Source of the DNA: Ruminococcus sp. OA3
GTDB taxonomy: Bacteria > Bacillota > Clostridia > Lachnospirales > Lachnospiraceae
Assembly (NCBI RefSeq): GCF_022440845.1
Contig: NZ_JAKNTO010000001.1
Coordinates: forward strand, 372,001-436,000
Length of the DNA stretch: 64,000 bases
Direction: 5' to 3'
Shown: positions 52,406 to 61,405 of the stretch, piece after piece
Layout: each line of letters starts with the position of its first letter
Numbering within the stretch: position 1 is the first letter of the stretch
Notes under the pieces: generated by a model
The model's database searches: none
What the model was told of the DNA's origin: nothing
The model's input: only the letters and a program-made list of their open reading frames with translations
Position numbers and translations under genes: made by a program

Positions 52406-53731
52406 TTACCTGCTTCCCTTCCGGTCCTGATATTCTTCGCACCGGTTTTCAATATATTTTCTCTTTCCGGACTGCAGCACCGGAATCTCATCCACAAATT
52501 CAATCGAAAGCTCTGCCCGCTCGCCCAGATACGGCGAAATCCGCTGTGTGATGTCTTCTAAATTCATCTGCTCTCTGTCGCCGTTCAGCCACAGTGTATA
52601 TTTCATCAAATCCTCCTGGATAAAACGGAACTGCTTCACCCCGCGCACATCCCACATGTTGTTCGTGATAATATACGGAGTCAGTGCCTTACCGTCGCAG
52701 TCATAAATCAGATCGCTTCGCCTGCCGTAAAGCTCCGTCAGATAGAGCTTATACTTTCCATTTTTTACTTTCCTGGACGCCACCGCAGTATCCCCGTTAT
52801 CATACCGCAGGATCGGGAACGCGTAATTGTACAGATCCGTGATCACGATACGCCCAAGCTCGCCGGGTGCCGCAGGCTCATCACTGTCCATCTTCAAAAT
52901 CTCATAGTAGTAGCTCTCTGTATCGATCTGATACCCCTCATCTTCTTTGTTCTGAATACCCATAATACCGTTTTCTTCATTGGAGTACCAGGCCCTCACC
53001 GGACAGCCGAACTGCTTCTGCAGCTTTTTTCGGAAATCAGGCGCCATGGCCTCCGAGATCGGGATGATGGATTTCACTCTGAATTTCGAAGTGTCCACCT
53101 GATGATCAGAAATGTAACGGCTGATCTCCTGAAGCGCCGAGGAATAGCCCACCAGACATTTCACACGCTTCCCGCGAATGGTATTAAGCATCCTCGCCAG
53201 CCCCTCGTCATCCATGTTGGAGCTGTCCATCATAATCATATTTTCCATCAGAAGCGACAGCCGGCTTTTCTTAACATTGTTGACCCACACGCGGATAAAC
53301 GCTTCCTTCATGCCGATATAATATCCGCCCACCGCACCCAGAAAGATGCCGCCTGCCGTGTTGTGGCAGATCTTATCTCTATTCTGAACCATGGACAGAG
53401 GGGTCCCGGTGGAACCGCTGGTGCACATGATACGGTTGTCCGGCGCACCTTTATGTACCGAAGATAGAAACGCATCGTACTGATCACGGAAGGTATCTTT
53501 ATTTACCACCGGCAGTTCGGAAAGCCCGCCCTCCGGATCATAGTCCTTATAGAATTCCGTCGTCTGCACGGCGTGCCTGATCAGTTTACGAATCTTCTCT
53601 TCCGTCTCTGCCAGAGATGTCCCTCCATAAAAACCGCTGCGTATCTGGTCATAGTATCTGCGCACAGGCGCACCACGAAGCTTATCAAGCGTCCAGAATC
53701 CAAACCATCTTAATTTTTCATCAAATGACAT
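52406..53731 (-). CDS. PaaK/CapK-like adenylate-forming enzyme (copy 2)
   Basis: 441 residues, same family as copy 1: ATP loop CTSGSTGTP (103-111), YSNEENGIMGIQN, GELGRIVITDLYNYAFPILRYDNGDTA, and ELYGRRSDLIYDCDGKAL. Copies differ widely, so this is an old duplication or separate acquisition. Ribosome site GGGAGGATGACGA. In S. aureus, CapK-type proteins are part of capsule loci but their chemistry is not well known. Confidence 0.75.
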   Translation of the reverse strand: MSFDEKLRWFGFWTLDKLRGAPVRRYYDQIRSGFYGGTSLAETEEKIRKLIRHAVQTTEFYKDYDPEGGLSELPVVNKDTFRDQYDAFLSSVHKGAPDNRIMCTSGSTGTPLSMVQNRDKICHNTAGGIFLGAVGGYYIGMKEAFIRVWVNNVKKSRLSLLMENMIMMDSSNMDDEGLARMLNTIRGKRVKCLVGYSSALQEISRYISDHQVDTSKFRVKSIIPISEAMAPDFRKKLQKQFGCPVRAWYSNEENGIMGIQNKEDEGYQIDTESYYYEILKMDSDEPAAPGELGRIVITDLYNYAFPILRYDNGDTAVASRKVKNGKYKLYLTELYGRRSDLIYDCDGKALTPYIITNNMWDVRGVKQFRFIQEDLMKYTLWLNGDREQMNLEDITQRISPYLGERAELSIEFVDEIPVLQSGKRKYIENRCEEYQDRKGSR

Positions 53732-53747
53732 TCGTCATCCTCCCAAA

Positions 53748-55088
53748 TCATGCTTCTTTCAACACTTTTATCATATAATCAATCATCTCATCCGTCATCC
53801 CCGGATAGACACCGATCCAGAATGTATCCGTCATAATGCGGTCCGTCACGGTCAGTTCTCCCGGCACCCGGTAGCCGCGGCCCTCGGCACGCATCTGATC
53901 AAAGCACGGATGCCTGATCAGATTGCCGGAAAACAACATTCTCGTCTGAACGCCTTTCTTTTCCGCATACTGTACGACTGCATTGCGGTCCACACCTTCC
54001 CTGCAGGTGATCAGAAAGCCAAACCAGCTCGGGTCGGAATTCTCACACGCCTCCGGAAGGATGAACTTCTCCTGCGCATCGGCAAGCCCCGCCCTCAGGC
54101 GTGCAAAATTTTCCTTTCTGCGCGCCACAAAGGATGGGAATTTTTCCAGCTGAGCACAGCCCACAGCCGCCTGCATGTCGGTCGCCTTCATATTATATCC
54201 AAAATGTGAGTACACATATTTGTGGTCATATCCCAGGGGCAGTTCCCCGTACTGCCTGTCAAACCGGTGTCCGCAGAGGTTATCACAGCCCGACGGACAG
54301 ACACAGTCGCGTCCCCAGTCCCGGAAAGAACGAACAATCTTGTGCAGCAGCGGATTATCTGTGTACACCGCGCCGCCCTCACCCATCGTCATATGATGCG
54401 GCGGATAGAAGCTGGACGTTCCGATATCACCGATCGTCCCGGTAAGCTTTGTCTCGCCATCGATCGTATAAGTGCTGCCGAGCGCGTCACAGTTATCTTC
54501 AATCAGCCAGAGTCCATGCGTATCACAGAAAGATCTCACCGCTTTCAAGTCAAACGGATTACCCAACGTGTGAGCGATCATCACCGCCTTACTCTTATCA
54601 GAGACAGCCCCTTCAAGCTTTGTCACATCGATATTGTACTGCGGAATCGTCACATCCACGAATACCGGCACCGCACCGTACTGAATCACCGGAGCCACCG
54701 TCGTCGGGAATCCTGCCGCAACCGTGATGATCTCATCTCCCGGTTTTACCTGACGATCACCGAGAAGCGGTGAAGTCAGCGCCATAAATGCCAGCAGATT
54801 GGCGGAAGAACCCGAGTTCACCAGGGAACAGAACCTTATCCCCAGATATCTGGCAAAATTCTCTTCAAACGCATTCGTATACCGCCCGGATGTCAGCCAG
54901 AACTCCAGTGCACTGTCCACCAGGTTCGTCATCTCTGTGCGGTCATAAACACGGGAGGCATAAGGAATACGGTCTCCCTCCTCAAAACATTTCATCTTAT
55001 TATGATATTTATCACAGTAAGCGCCCACCATCTGCAGAATCTGCTCTTTCGCTTCCTGCTCTGTCATTTGTTCAAACATCTTTTTCAT
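53748..55088 (-). CDS. rfbH: CDP-4-keto-6-deoxyglucose 3-dehydrase (E1)
   Basis: 446 residues of the DegT/DnrJ-like fold with PMP as cofactor and a [2Fe-2S] cluster. The lysine that anchors PLP is replaced by His (SFYPPHHMTMGEGG, 226-239), a hallmark of E1. Candidate cluster cysteines: C200 and C262-V-C264-x7-C272 (DCVCPSGCDNLC). Removes the 3-hydroxyl to give a 3,6-dideoxy sugar. It needs an E3 reductase, which I cannot find in the window. Coupled to rfbG by ATGA (55085-55088). Confidence 0.93.
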   Translation of the reverse strand: MKKMFEQMTEQEAKEQILQMVGAYCDKYHNKMKCFEEGDRIPYASRVYDRTEMTNLVDSALEFWLTSGRYTNAFEENFARYLGIRFCSLVNSGSSANLLAFMALTSPLLGDRQVKPGDEIITVAAGFPTTVAPVIQYGAVPVFVDVTIPQYNIDVTKLEGAVSDKSKAVMIAHTLGNPFDLKAVRSFCDTHGLWLIEDNCDALGSTYTIDGETKLTGTIGDIGTSSFYPPHHMTMGEGGAVYTDNPLLHKIVRSFRDWGRDCVCPSGCDNLCGHRFDRQYGELPLGYDHKYVYSHFGYNMKATDMQAAVGCAQLEKFPSFVARRKENFARLRAGLADAQEKFILPEACENSDPSWFGFLITCREGVDRNAVVQYAEKKGVQTRMLFSGNLIRHPCFDQMRAEGRGYRVPGELTVTDRIMTDTFWIGVYPGMTDEMIDYMIKVLKEA

Positions 55089-56143
55089 TCTCCTGTTTCT
55101 TCAAACTTTCTGATCTGATCTTCCATACAGGTACAGACATCTTTACCTTCCAGATAGGCCCTGGACCATTCTACTGTATGTTCAATAGCTTCCCTCACGT
55201 GCCAGCGCGGTTTCCATCCAAAGACCTGCTTCATCCTTGAGCAGTCCAGCTTCAGGAAATTAGCCTCATGCGGCCCATCCTCCGACTGGCTGATCCAGGT
55301 CTGTCCTTCTCCCCACGCTTCACAGAACATATCCACCAGCTGTCCGGTGGTCACACAGTCCTCATCATCCGGTCCCACATTATAAGATCCCGCAAACTGA
55401 TTGTCCTCATACTGTCTCTGTGCGATCAATAAATATGCCGTCAGGGGCTCCAGCACATGCTGGAATGGTCTCGTAGAGTGCGGATTGCGGACCCTGATCG
55501 GTTCTTTCATCGCTGCAGCCCGGATACAGTCCGGAATAATGCGGTCGTTTGCGAAGTCTCCGCCTCCGATGACATTTCCGGCACGTGCGGTGGAAACAGC
55601 AGTCTTCCCATCTGCGAAGAATGAATTCCTGTAACTGTGCGTGACCAGCTCCGAACAGGACTTGCTGTTGGAATAAGGGTCAAAACCATCCAGTGCATCG
55701 GTCTCCCGGTATCCCCATTCCCACTCATGATTTTGATATACTTTATCTGTAGTAACATTCAAAAAGGAACGCACACTGCCACACTGCCGCACACATTCCA
55801 GAATATTGACCGTCCCCATAACATTTGTCTCATACGTGTAGACGGGATTCATATAGGAATCCCGCACGATCGGCTGTGCTGCCAGATGAAACACAAGCTC
55901 TGGCCGCACCGTATTCATCACCTCTGACAGATGCTTAAAGTCCCGGATGTCTCCGGTCACCGATTGCATCTGCTGCTCTATCCCGCACACAGAAAAAAGA
56001 TTCGGCTGTGTCGGCGGCTCCAGGGAATATCCCGTCACCCGGGCCCCTGCACCGATCAGCATGCGGCACAGCCAGCTGCCTTTAAAACCGGTATGCCCCG
56101 TAACCAATACATTTTTCCCTCTGTAAAAATCCAAATTCACCAT
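55085..56143 (-). CDS. rfbG: CDP-glucose 4,6-dehydratase
   Basis: 352 residues, short-chain dehydrogenase type. NAD loop TGHTGFKG (15-22), TTDKVY (131-136) and catalytic Tyr157-x3-Lys161 (PYSNSK). Converts CDP-glucose to CDP-4-keto-6-deoxyglucose. The start ATG at 56143 shares its A with the rfbF stop (TGATG). Its product is the substrate of rfbH. Confidence 0.94.
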   Translation of the reverse strand: MVNLDFYRGKNVLVTGHTGFKGSWLCRMLIGAGARVTGYSLEPPTQPNLFSVCGIEQQMQSVTGDIRDFKHLSEVMNTVRPELVFHLAAQPIVRDSYMNPVYTYETNVMGTVNILECVRQCGSVRSFLNVTTDKVYQNHEWEWGYRETDALDGFDPYSNSKSCSELVTHSYRNSFFADGKTAVSTARAGNVIGGGDFANDRIIPDCIRAAAMKEPIRVRNPHSTRPFQHVLEPLTAYLLIAQRQYEDNQFAGSYNVGPDDEDCVTTGQLVDMFCEAWGEGQTWISQSEDGPHEANFLKLDCSRMKQVFGWKPRWHVREAIEHTVEWSRAYLEGKDVCTCMEDQIRKFEETGE

Positions 56144-56919
56144 CACTGCCACACTTTCCATGGCGCCCTCCCGGACAGCCACATTTCCTCAAGTTTTTCT
56201 TTCTCACGCATCGTATCCATGCACTGCCAGAAACCGCTGTGCCGGTATGCGTTTAACTGCCCGCGGCGTGCGGCCTCCTCCAGCGGATATCGCTCAAACA
56301 CCGTCTCATCACCCTCGATCAGGTCTATGATCTCCGGTTCCAGCACCATGAAGCCTGCATTAATCCAGCCGCCGTCCTCTTTTTTCTTCTCCTTGAAATT
56401 TGTGATCGTCCCGTCTTCCAGGATATCCAGCACGCCAAAACGACCGTCCGGCTGCGCCGACGTGATCGTCGCCATTTTTCCGTGTGTATGATGAAATTTT
56501 ACCAGTTCTGCGATATTGACATCCGAGACACCGTCACCATAGGTGAGGAGAAAGGTATCTTCTTCCAGATATTCACGGATTCTCCTGATACGGCCCCCCG
56601 TCATTGTCATAAGCCCCGTATCAATCAGTGTTACCTTCCACGGTTCTGATATATTATTATGTACAATCATCTTATTTTCTTTTGTAAAGTCAAACGTGAT
56701 ATCACTGTTGTGCAGATAATAATCCGCAAACCACTCTTTGATCACATGCTGCTTATACCCGCAGCAGATAATAAATTCATTGTAGCCATAATAAGAATAC
56801 AGCTTCATAATATGCCATAAAATCGGCTTTTCACCGATCTCTATCATCGGTTTTGGCTTCAGATGGCTTTCTTCGCTGATTCTCGTGCCGAATCCACCTG
56901 CCAGAATTACAACTTTCAT
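56143..56919 (-). CDS. rfbF: Glucose-1-phosphate cytidylyltransferase
   Basis: 258 residues. N-terminal LAGGFGTRISEESHLKPKPMIEIG pattern of nucleotidyltransferases, HIMKLYSYYGYNEFIICCGYKQHVIKEWFADYYLHNSDITFDF, typical of RfbF, and DGVSDVNIAELV. Makes CDP-glucose from CTP and glucose-1-phosphate, the first step. GGAGAACGA before the ATG. First gene of the polysaccharide operon; its promoter is probably in 56920-56999 but is not clear. Confidence 0.95.
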   Translation of the reverse strand: MKVVILAGGFGTRISEESHLKPKPMIEIGEKPILWHIMKLYSYYGYNEFIICCGYKQHVIKEWFADYYLHNSDITFDFTKENKMIVHNNISEPWKVTLIDTGLMTMTGGRIRRIREYLEEDTFLLTYGDGVSDVNIAELVKFHHTHGKMATITSAQPDGRFGVLDILEDGTITNFKEKKKEDGGWINAGFMVLEPEIIDLIEGDETVFERYPLEEAARRGQLNAYRHSGFWQCMDTMREKEKLEEMWLSGRAPWKVWQ

Positions 56920-56999
56920 TCGTTCTCCATCCCAACTTTTGTAAGATTATTCATACCCCTACTATACTACAAAATAAGCGTCAAGAAAATGATTTTCTG

Positions 57000-57539
57000 C
57001 TATTGTTTCAGCATCCTCAGTTCCTCCAGTGCAATACAGTTTGGCATGGAGTTCTCCTGTACCTCCCGGAAACATTTCGCATATTCCATCCAGCACACAG
57101 ACTCCACCTCTTCTGTCTGAAGGCACAACTTACTGATATCAACATCCTTCCACAGCAGATAGACTCTGCTGACCTGATTGTCGCGGAATATACGCCCGTG
57201 AAAGGTTTCCTGCCACCGCACACGTCGAAGGCCTTTATCGATAAGCTCTTCGGGTTCGGCATGAACTCCCAGTTCCTCCATAAGCTCGCGAAGCGCAGAT
57301 TCCAGGTATCCCATACCAGCAGGGATATGACCTGCTGATGAGATATCGTAGCAGCCCGGATGTGAATCTTTATTCATACTCCGCTTCTGAAGCAGTATTT
57401 CCATTCCGTGCTCCTGATCCTCTCTTGCAATCCACACATGTGATGTACGGTGCAGATCTCCGTCCCTGTGAACGGAATTTCGTTCTTTTGTAACACCTGT
57501 AGGAATGCCATCCTCCGTCACTATATCCAGATATTCCAT
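57000..57539 (-). CDS. NUDIX hydrolase (IDI-like)
   Basis: 179 residues. NUDIX segment GHIPAGMGYLESALRELMEELGV (94-116) with the first Glu of the consensus replaced by Met (G-x5-M-x7-REL-x-EELGV); the catalytic REL-x-EE residues remain. The N-terminal EYLDIVTEDGIPTGVTKERNSVHRDGDLHRTSHVWI is shared with the isopentenyl diphosphate isomerase-like NUDIX set. Substrate unknown; could be a nucleotide sugar or a simple nucleotide. AGGAGG 11 nt upstream of the ATG. Divergent from the amidohydrolase. Confidence 0.85.
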   Translation of the reverse strand: MEYLDIVTEDGIPTGVTKERNSVHRDGDLHRTSHVWIAREDQEHGMEILLQKRSMNKDSHPGCYDISSAGHIPAGMGYLESALRELMEELGVHAEPEELIDKGLRRVRWQETFHGRIFRDNQVSRVYLLWKDVDISKLCLQTEEVESVCWMEYAKCFREVQENSMPNCIALEELRMLKQ

Positions 57540-57646
57540 CTTCTTTTAACTCCTCCTGCACAGTCGTTTTTTTCATCCTATCATCAAAAGGCGTAAAGGA
57601 CAACTGTATATAACCAACTTTTATATGCGGGGATAATAACAACTTC

Positions 57647-57675
57647 TTGTACCACCACAACTTATAAAGTATAAT
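57647..57675 (+). promoter_or_regulatory. Sigma-A promoter of amidohydrolase gene
   Basis: TTGTAC at 57647-57652, 17-base spacer, TATAAT at 57670-57675. The leader from about 57682 to 57791 holds two inverted repeats. Confidence 0.75.
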
Positions 57676-57687
57676 ATCTGTATTCCC

Positions 57688-57737
57688 ATCGGAGGAACCT
57701 CCGATACTTCCTGTATGACCTGTGATCATGCAGGAAG
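57688..57737 (+). promoter_or_regulatory. Two consecutive inverted repeats in the amidohydrolase leader
   Basis: First: ATCGGAGG AA CCTCCGAT (57688-57705), a perfect 8-bp repeat just after the start of transcription, a possible operator. Second: CTTCCTG-T-ATGA ... TCAT-G-CAGGAAG (57707-57737), a hairpin with a 7-base loop and one wobble. The function may be operator or RNA control; no known riboswitch class was recognised. Confidence 0.6.
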
Positions 57738-57791
57738 AGAAGCAGTCCCGGGCAGTTGCAGATAAACGTTTTATGAAAGTGAGGGCATACC

Positions 57792-59354
57792 ATGATCTGT
57801 TATGAGGGTACGATCATAACCTGTAATGAACATAATACCATAGCCGGCTATCTGGTGGAGGATGGCGGAAAAATATTGTATGTAGGTGACACCCTTCCGG
57901 CACAGTATCAGGCCTGCAGGCGCATCCCGCTTGGAGACCAGGCACTTTTGCCCGCATTCGTGGATACCCATCAGCATTTTGCCAGTTTCGCCACCTTCCA
58001 TGCAGGACTTAATGTCATGGACGCCGAGTCTAATCAGGAAATCGCGGCCATGATTGCCTCTTTTTCAAAAGTCTGTAAGAATAAGACGCTGATTGCATTC
58101 GGTGCATCCCCCTGTTCTGTCCGGGAGGGACGCCTTATCAGCAGGGCTGAACTGGATGAAGTCTGTCCCGACCAACCGATTATGGTAGTGAAATATGACG
58201 GACATGCCTGCATCATCAATTCCCTGCTGTTGAAAAAGCTTCAGAAGAAACTTGCAGGGCTGCGCGGTTATCATCCTGATACTGGCGAGATGAACCAGGA
58301 GGCTTTTTTTACCGTCTCCAACTACATCACGAGCTCTCTTTCCATTGTGGAGCTCGTGAAAAATATGCAGCGTGCAATGGACTATATGGCATCTGTCGGA
58401 ATAGGCATGGTACATTCTGTCAGTGGCGTTGGTTTTCCGTTAAATCTTGATATTTCACTCGAAAAATGGATGGCTGCCAGCGCACTAAGCGGCTTCCAGC
58501 TGCGCATTTTTCCACAGTCCATGGACGTTCGTACGGCTCTGCGCCGAAAGCTGCCCCGGATCGGCGGATGTTTTTCCAATGCCCTGGACGGCTGCTTTGG
58601 TTCCCGGGATGCGGCATTGCTAAAACCTTATGAGGGCAGTAGTTCTAACGGTGTTTTGTACTACAGTGACGCTCAGGTCGCTGATTTTTGTAAGGCCGCT
58701 AACCGTGCCGGCCTGCAGATTGAACTCCATGCGATCGGTGACGCTGCATTCGACCAGGCTGCCCGGTCGATAAAAGCTGCACTGGATGATTTTCCCCGCA
58801 GGGATCATCGGCATGGAATCATCCACGCCTGCCTGCCGACAGATGAAGGTCTGGAAATCTGCAGGGAATACCAGATTCAGCTCCCCGTACAGACGGCATT
58901 CATCGACTGGAAACAGGAGCCGGATTCTTATCTGGAAAGCATTCTCGGCAGCAGAAGTTCCTCGCTGAATCCGCTGCAGACGATGTGGAACAAGGGTCTT
59001 ATTCTCTCTGCGGGATCCGATGCTCCCTGCACTGCCCCCAATCCGATCGCCTGGATTCATAAAGCCTGCAATCATTCCAATCCCAGTCAGGCGCTTACGC
59101 TAAATCAGGCGCTTCGCATGTGTACTTATAATGGGGCCTGGGCCACCTTCGATGAGAAACTGCGCGGAAGCCTGGAAGCAGGCAAACTGGCCGATATGGT
59201 ACTGCTTTCCGCAAATCCCTATGAGGTTCCCAGAGAGCGTCTGCTGGAGCTTCAGGTCAGACGCCTGTATCTTCAGGGCACCCCTTATCGCAGGCAGAGC
59301 CGGTCTGCCGCCGGCGCTTTGTTAACCGGTATCTTTTCACGCAATGTCAGCTAG
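57792..59354 (+). CDS. YtcJ-like amidohydrolase (amidohydrolase family 3)
   Basis: 520 residues. Metal motif HQH in FVDTHQHFASF, later ELHAIGDAA and HGIIHA, and SAGSDAPCTAPNPIAWI near the end (Asp ligand). YtcJ-type proteins hydrolyse amide or ester bonds in unknown compounds. The ATG at 57792 has GTGAGG upstream. Alone on the + strand; the structured leader suggests controlled expression. Confidence 0.85.
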   Translation: MICYEGTIITCNEHNTIAGYLVEDGGKILYVGDTLPAQYQACRRIPLGDQALLPAFVDTHQHFASFATFHAGLNVMDAESNQEIAAMIASFSKVCKNKTLIAFGASPCSVREGRLISRAELDEVCPDQPIMVVKYDGHACIINSLLLKKLQKKLAGLRGYHPDTGEMNQEAFFTVSNYITSSLSIVELVKNMQRAMDYMASVGIGMVHSVSGVGFPLNLDISLEKWMAASALSGFQLRIFPQSMDVRTALRRKLPRIGGCFSNALDGCFGSRDAALLKPYEGSSSNGVLYYSDAQVADFCKAANRAGLQIELHAIGDAAFDQAARSIKAALDDFPRRDHRHGIIHACLPTDEGLEICREYQIQLPVQTAFIDWKQEPDSYLESILGSRSSSLNPLQTMWNKGLILSAGSDAPCTAPNPIAWIHKACNHSNPSQALTLNQALRMCTYNGAWATFDEKLRGSLEAGKLADMVLLSANPYEVPRERLLELQVRRLYLQGTPYRRQSRSAAGALLTGIFSRNVS

Positions 59355-59465
59355 TCAGGTAAGAAGTTTTTATGAATTCCCCCTGTATTCTCTCTGCAGT
59401 GGATAGACAAAAAGAAATCCGGGCATTAAACTTATAGAAAGCAAACAGATCGGAGGCTCTATAAA

Positions 59466-59927
59466 ATGAACCAGATTATGACAGGACAACTTATTATGAA
59501 AAAACGCAGGGAAAGGAATCTGACACAGGAACAGCTTGCCCGGAAACTAAACTTATCAAATAAAACCATCTCAAAATGGGAAACGGGTAAGAGTATGCCT
59601 GATTATGGAGTTATAGAATCATTGTGCGAAGAGCTGGAAATAACCGTTGCAGAATTGATGGACGGTGAAATGAATGAAAAAAACCGTATCCGTATTGGTG
59701 AAGAGCAAAAAATGCTGGAAATGCTAAAACGGATACAAAATCTGGAACAGCAAAGGAGTATCATACTGGGGATTATGCTTATCTGCACAGGTATTACATT
59801 TTTTTTGATTTCACGTCAGTTTGGCGGGACCACCATCCGTGATTTAATTTCAGGTATTCTGCTGGGACTGTCTGTTGCAGAATCACTGACCGGCGTTTAT
59901 ATCATTGCGCGATCATCCGGAAACTGA
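59466..59927 (+). CDS. XRE-type regulator with C-terminal membrane helices
   Basis: 153 residues. HTH (ERNLTQEQLARKLNLSNKTISKWETGKSMPDYGVIESLCEEL) in residues 15-57, a coiled linker (EEQKMLEMLKRIQNLEQQRS), and two hydrophobic segments (98-117, 126-147). Domain order suggests a membrane-bound regulator. GGAGGCTCTATAAA precedes the ATG. Target unknown. Confidence 0.8.
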   Translation: MNQIMTGQLIMKKRRERNLTQEQLARKLNLSNKTISKWETGKSMPDYGVIESLCEELEITVAELMDGEMNEKNRIRIGEEQKMLEMLKRIQNLEQQRSIILGIMLICTGITFFLISRQFGGTTIRDLISGILLGLSVAESLTGVYIIARSSGN

Positions 59928-59940
59928 AGAAGTCCGTCAC

Positions 59941-60000
59941 GGATATATGATTTCATGTACCTGCCCGGCATCATGCTGCGCAGGTGCATGTCGTATATCC
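59941..60000. repeat. Long imperfect inverted repeat between convergent genes
   Basis: Left arm begins GGATATATGA and right arm ends TCGTATATCC; the inner parts CATGTACCTG and CAGGTGCATG also pair (wobble pair, 3-base bulge). About 20 paired bases but no U tract. Possibly a terminator or the remains of a mobile element. Confidence 0.5.
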
Positions 60001-60031
60001 CGCTCCACAATATTTTCCGTGCAAACAGATG

Positions 60032-61324
60032 TCAGGGCATGGCTGCACTTACCAGATGTCCGACAGGCACCACGCAGAGCGCACAGAAAAGTATCGCACC
60101 GGACAATACCGCATATTGTACAAGCGGCAGCTGGCGGCGCTGCTGCACAATATTGAGTACAAATACGATTGCCATCCACAGCATAAACACGCTGGTCAAA
60201 ATCCGTTTTACGGTAAACCCATATGCCGAAATATACAGCAGCATCTTACTGGCGGCAGTGAGAATCAGCAGAAGTGTCAGCACAGACATCAGTACATTCA
60301 GCCAGCGGAGTACTTTATTTTCCCTGCGCACCGTTTTGGAAAAAGAATTGGCGCCCAGCAATACCGCGATATTCAGCAATGAGATTTGGCACAGCTCGAA
60401 AAATCCCTGCCTGGCATATTCCGCATAAGTGAAATTTTCCGGTCTGAGCCCCGCAAATGCCGAGAACAGATAAGAACTCTGCAGTACGATAAACACCAGA
60501 TAAGCCGCACAGACCGCCACAACCGCAGTGCTGACTGCCACATCCGGAACCGCGTGAAGTTTCATAACCACGGCGCTGGCACTGTCCTTATGAAAATGAC
60601 TGGTACTCTTCCTGACAATTCCTCCGTAAGCCAGACCGAACAGATACGCAGCCACGGGCACAGACAGCAGGAAGCGAAGAAAATATCCCAGACAGTTGCT
60701 CCATAAATACTCCATGCCCTGTCTCACCAGGACCTCAAATCCAGCATCAGCTCTCCCCAGAAGAGGCAGTGCCACTGCAAGAACCGGCACTGCAATGCCA
60801 AGTCCCAGGAGCATGCCCGCCATCCGCCTCCCGGAACGTGTTCTTCGGATACCTCCGCGCAGCTCCCTCCAGAAACAGAAGATATGCCTGAAAGGGACAT
60901 CCGCCGCCGCATGCCAGACATCAGCCAGAATCCACTGCGATGTCTCATGCTGCTCAATCAATGCCCCTGATGCCGAAAGCGTCCAGTACGCAGCCGTAAC
61001 CAGCAGTACAAACACCTGCAGTACAGGCATAATGCTCCAGAATGCATACGGGATTGCGATCGCTCCCATCACCGCCAGCCAGAACCAGCTCTCCGCCCCC
61101 ATCCGTATCTTCTCCTTTCGCAGCCAGAACATGACTACTGCCGCATATGCTGCGGTAATCAGCGGAATATTTTGGCAGAAACGACTGTCATAACCGAAAT
61201 CCGTAAACACACAGACAATCCCATAGCCCAGCAGCAGATACATCCACACGAATATCCAATAATTTTTAGGCGCACTTTCACAGGGCAAGCCGCTTTCGCT
61301 GCTCACCAGATTTTGATTTACCAT
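60032..61324 (-). CDS. DUF4173/DUF4153-like multi-spanning membrane protein
   Basis: 430 residues with about 10-11 membrane segments. The conserved segments QSSYLFSAFAGLRPENFTYAEYARQGFFELCQISLLNIAVLL and YISAYGFTVKRILTSVFMLWMA match the DUF4173 pattern. Function not known. The start at 61324 has GGGAGG 6 nt upstream. It follows the XRE gene at 61406 by 81 bases, which contain a TTGAAAG-containing inverted element. Confidence 0.75.
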   Translation of the reverse strand: MVNQNLVSSESGLPCESAPKNYWIFVWMYLLLGYGIVCVFTDFGYDSRFCQNIPLITAAYAAVVMFWLRKEKIRMGAESWFWLAVMGAIAIPYAFWSIMPVLQVFVLLVTAAYWTLSASGALIEQHETSQWILADVWHAAADVPFRHIFCFWRELRGGIRRTRSGRRMAGMLLGLGIAVPVLAVALPLLGRADAGFEVLVRQGMEYLWSNCLGYFLRFLLSVPVAAYLFGLAYGGIVRKSTSHFHKDSASAVVMKLHAVPDVAVSTAVVAVCAAYLVFIVLQSSYLFSAFAGLRPENFTYAEYARQGFFELCQISLLNIAVLLGANSFSKTVRRENKVLRWLNVLMSVLTLLLILTAASKMLLYISAYGFTVKRILTSVFMLWMAIVFVLNIVQQRRQLPLVQYAVLSGAILFCALCVVPVGHLVSAAMP

Positions 61325-61405
61325 ATTTACCTCCCATACCGCACTTGCTGCGGCTCTGATCAGGGATGGGTGAAAGTTTTCTTTCAACCTTTCCCCTTTT
61401 TTGTG

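Noticed and set aside
56920-56999. Promoter of the rfbF operon
   Set aside because: A TATAGT is present but no acceptable -35 at 16-18 bases; not claimed.
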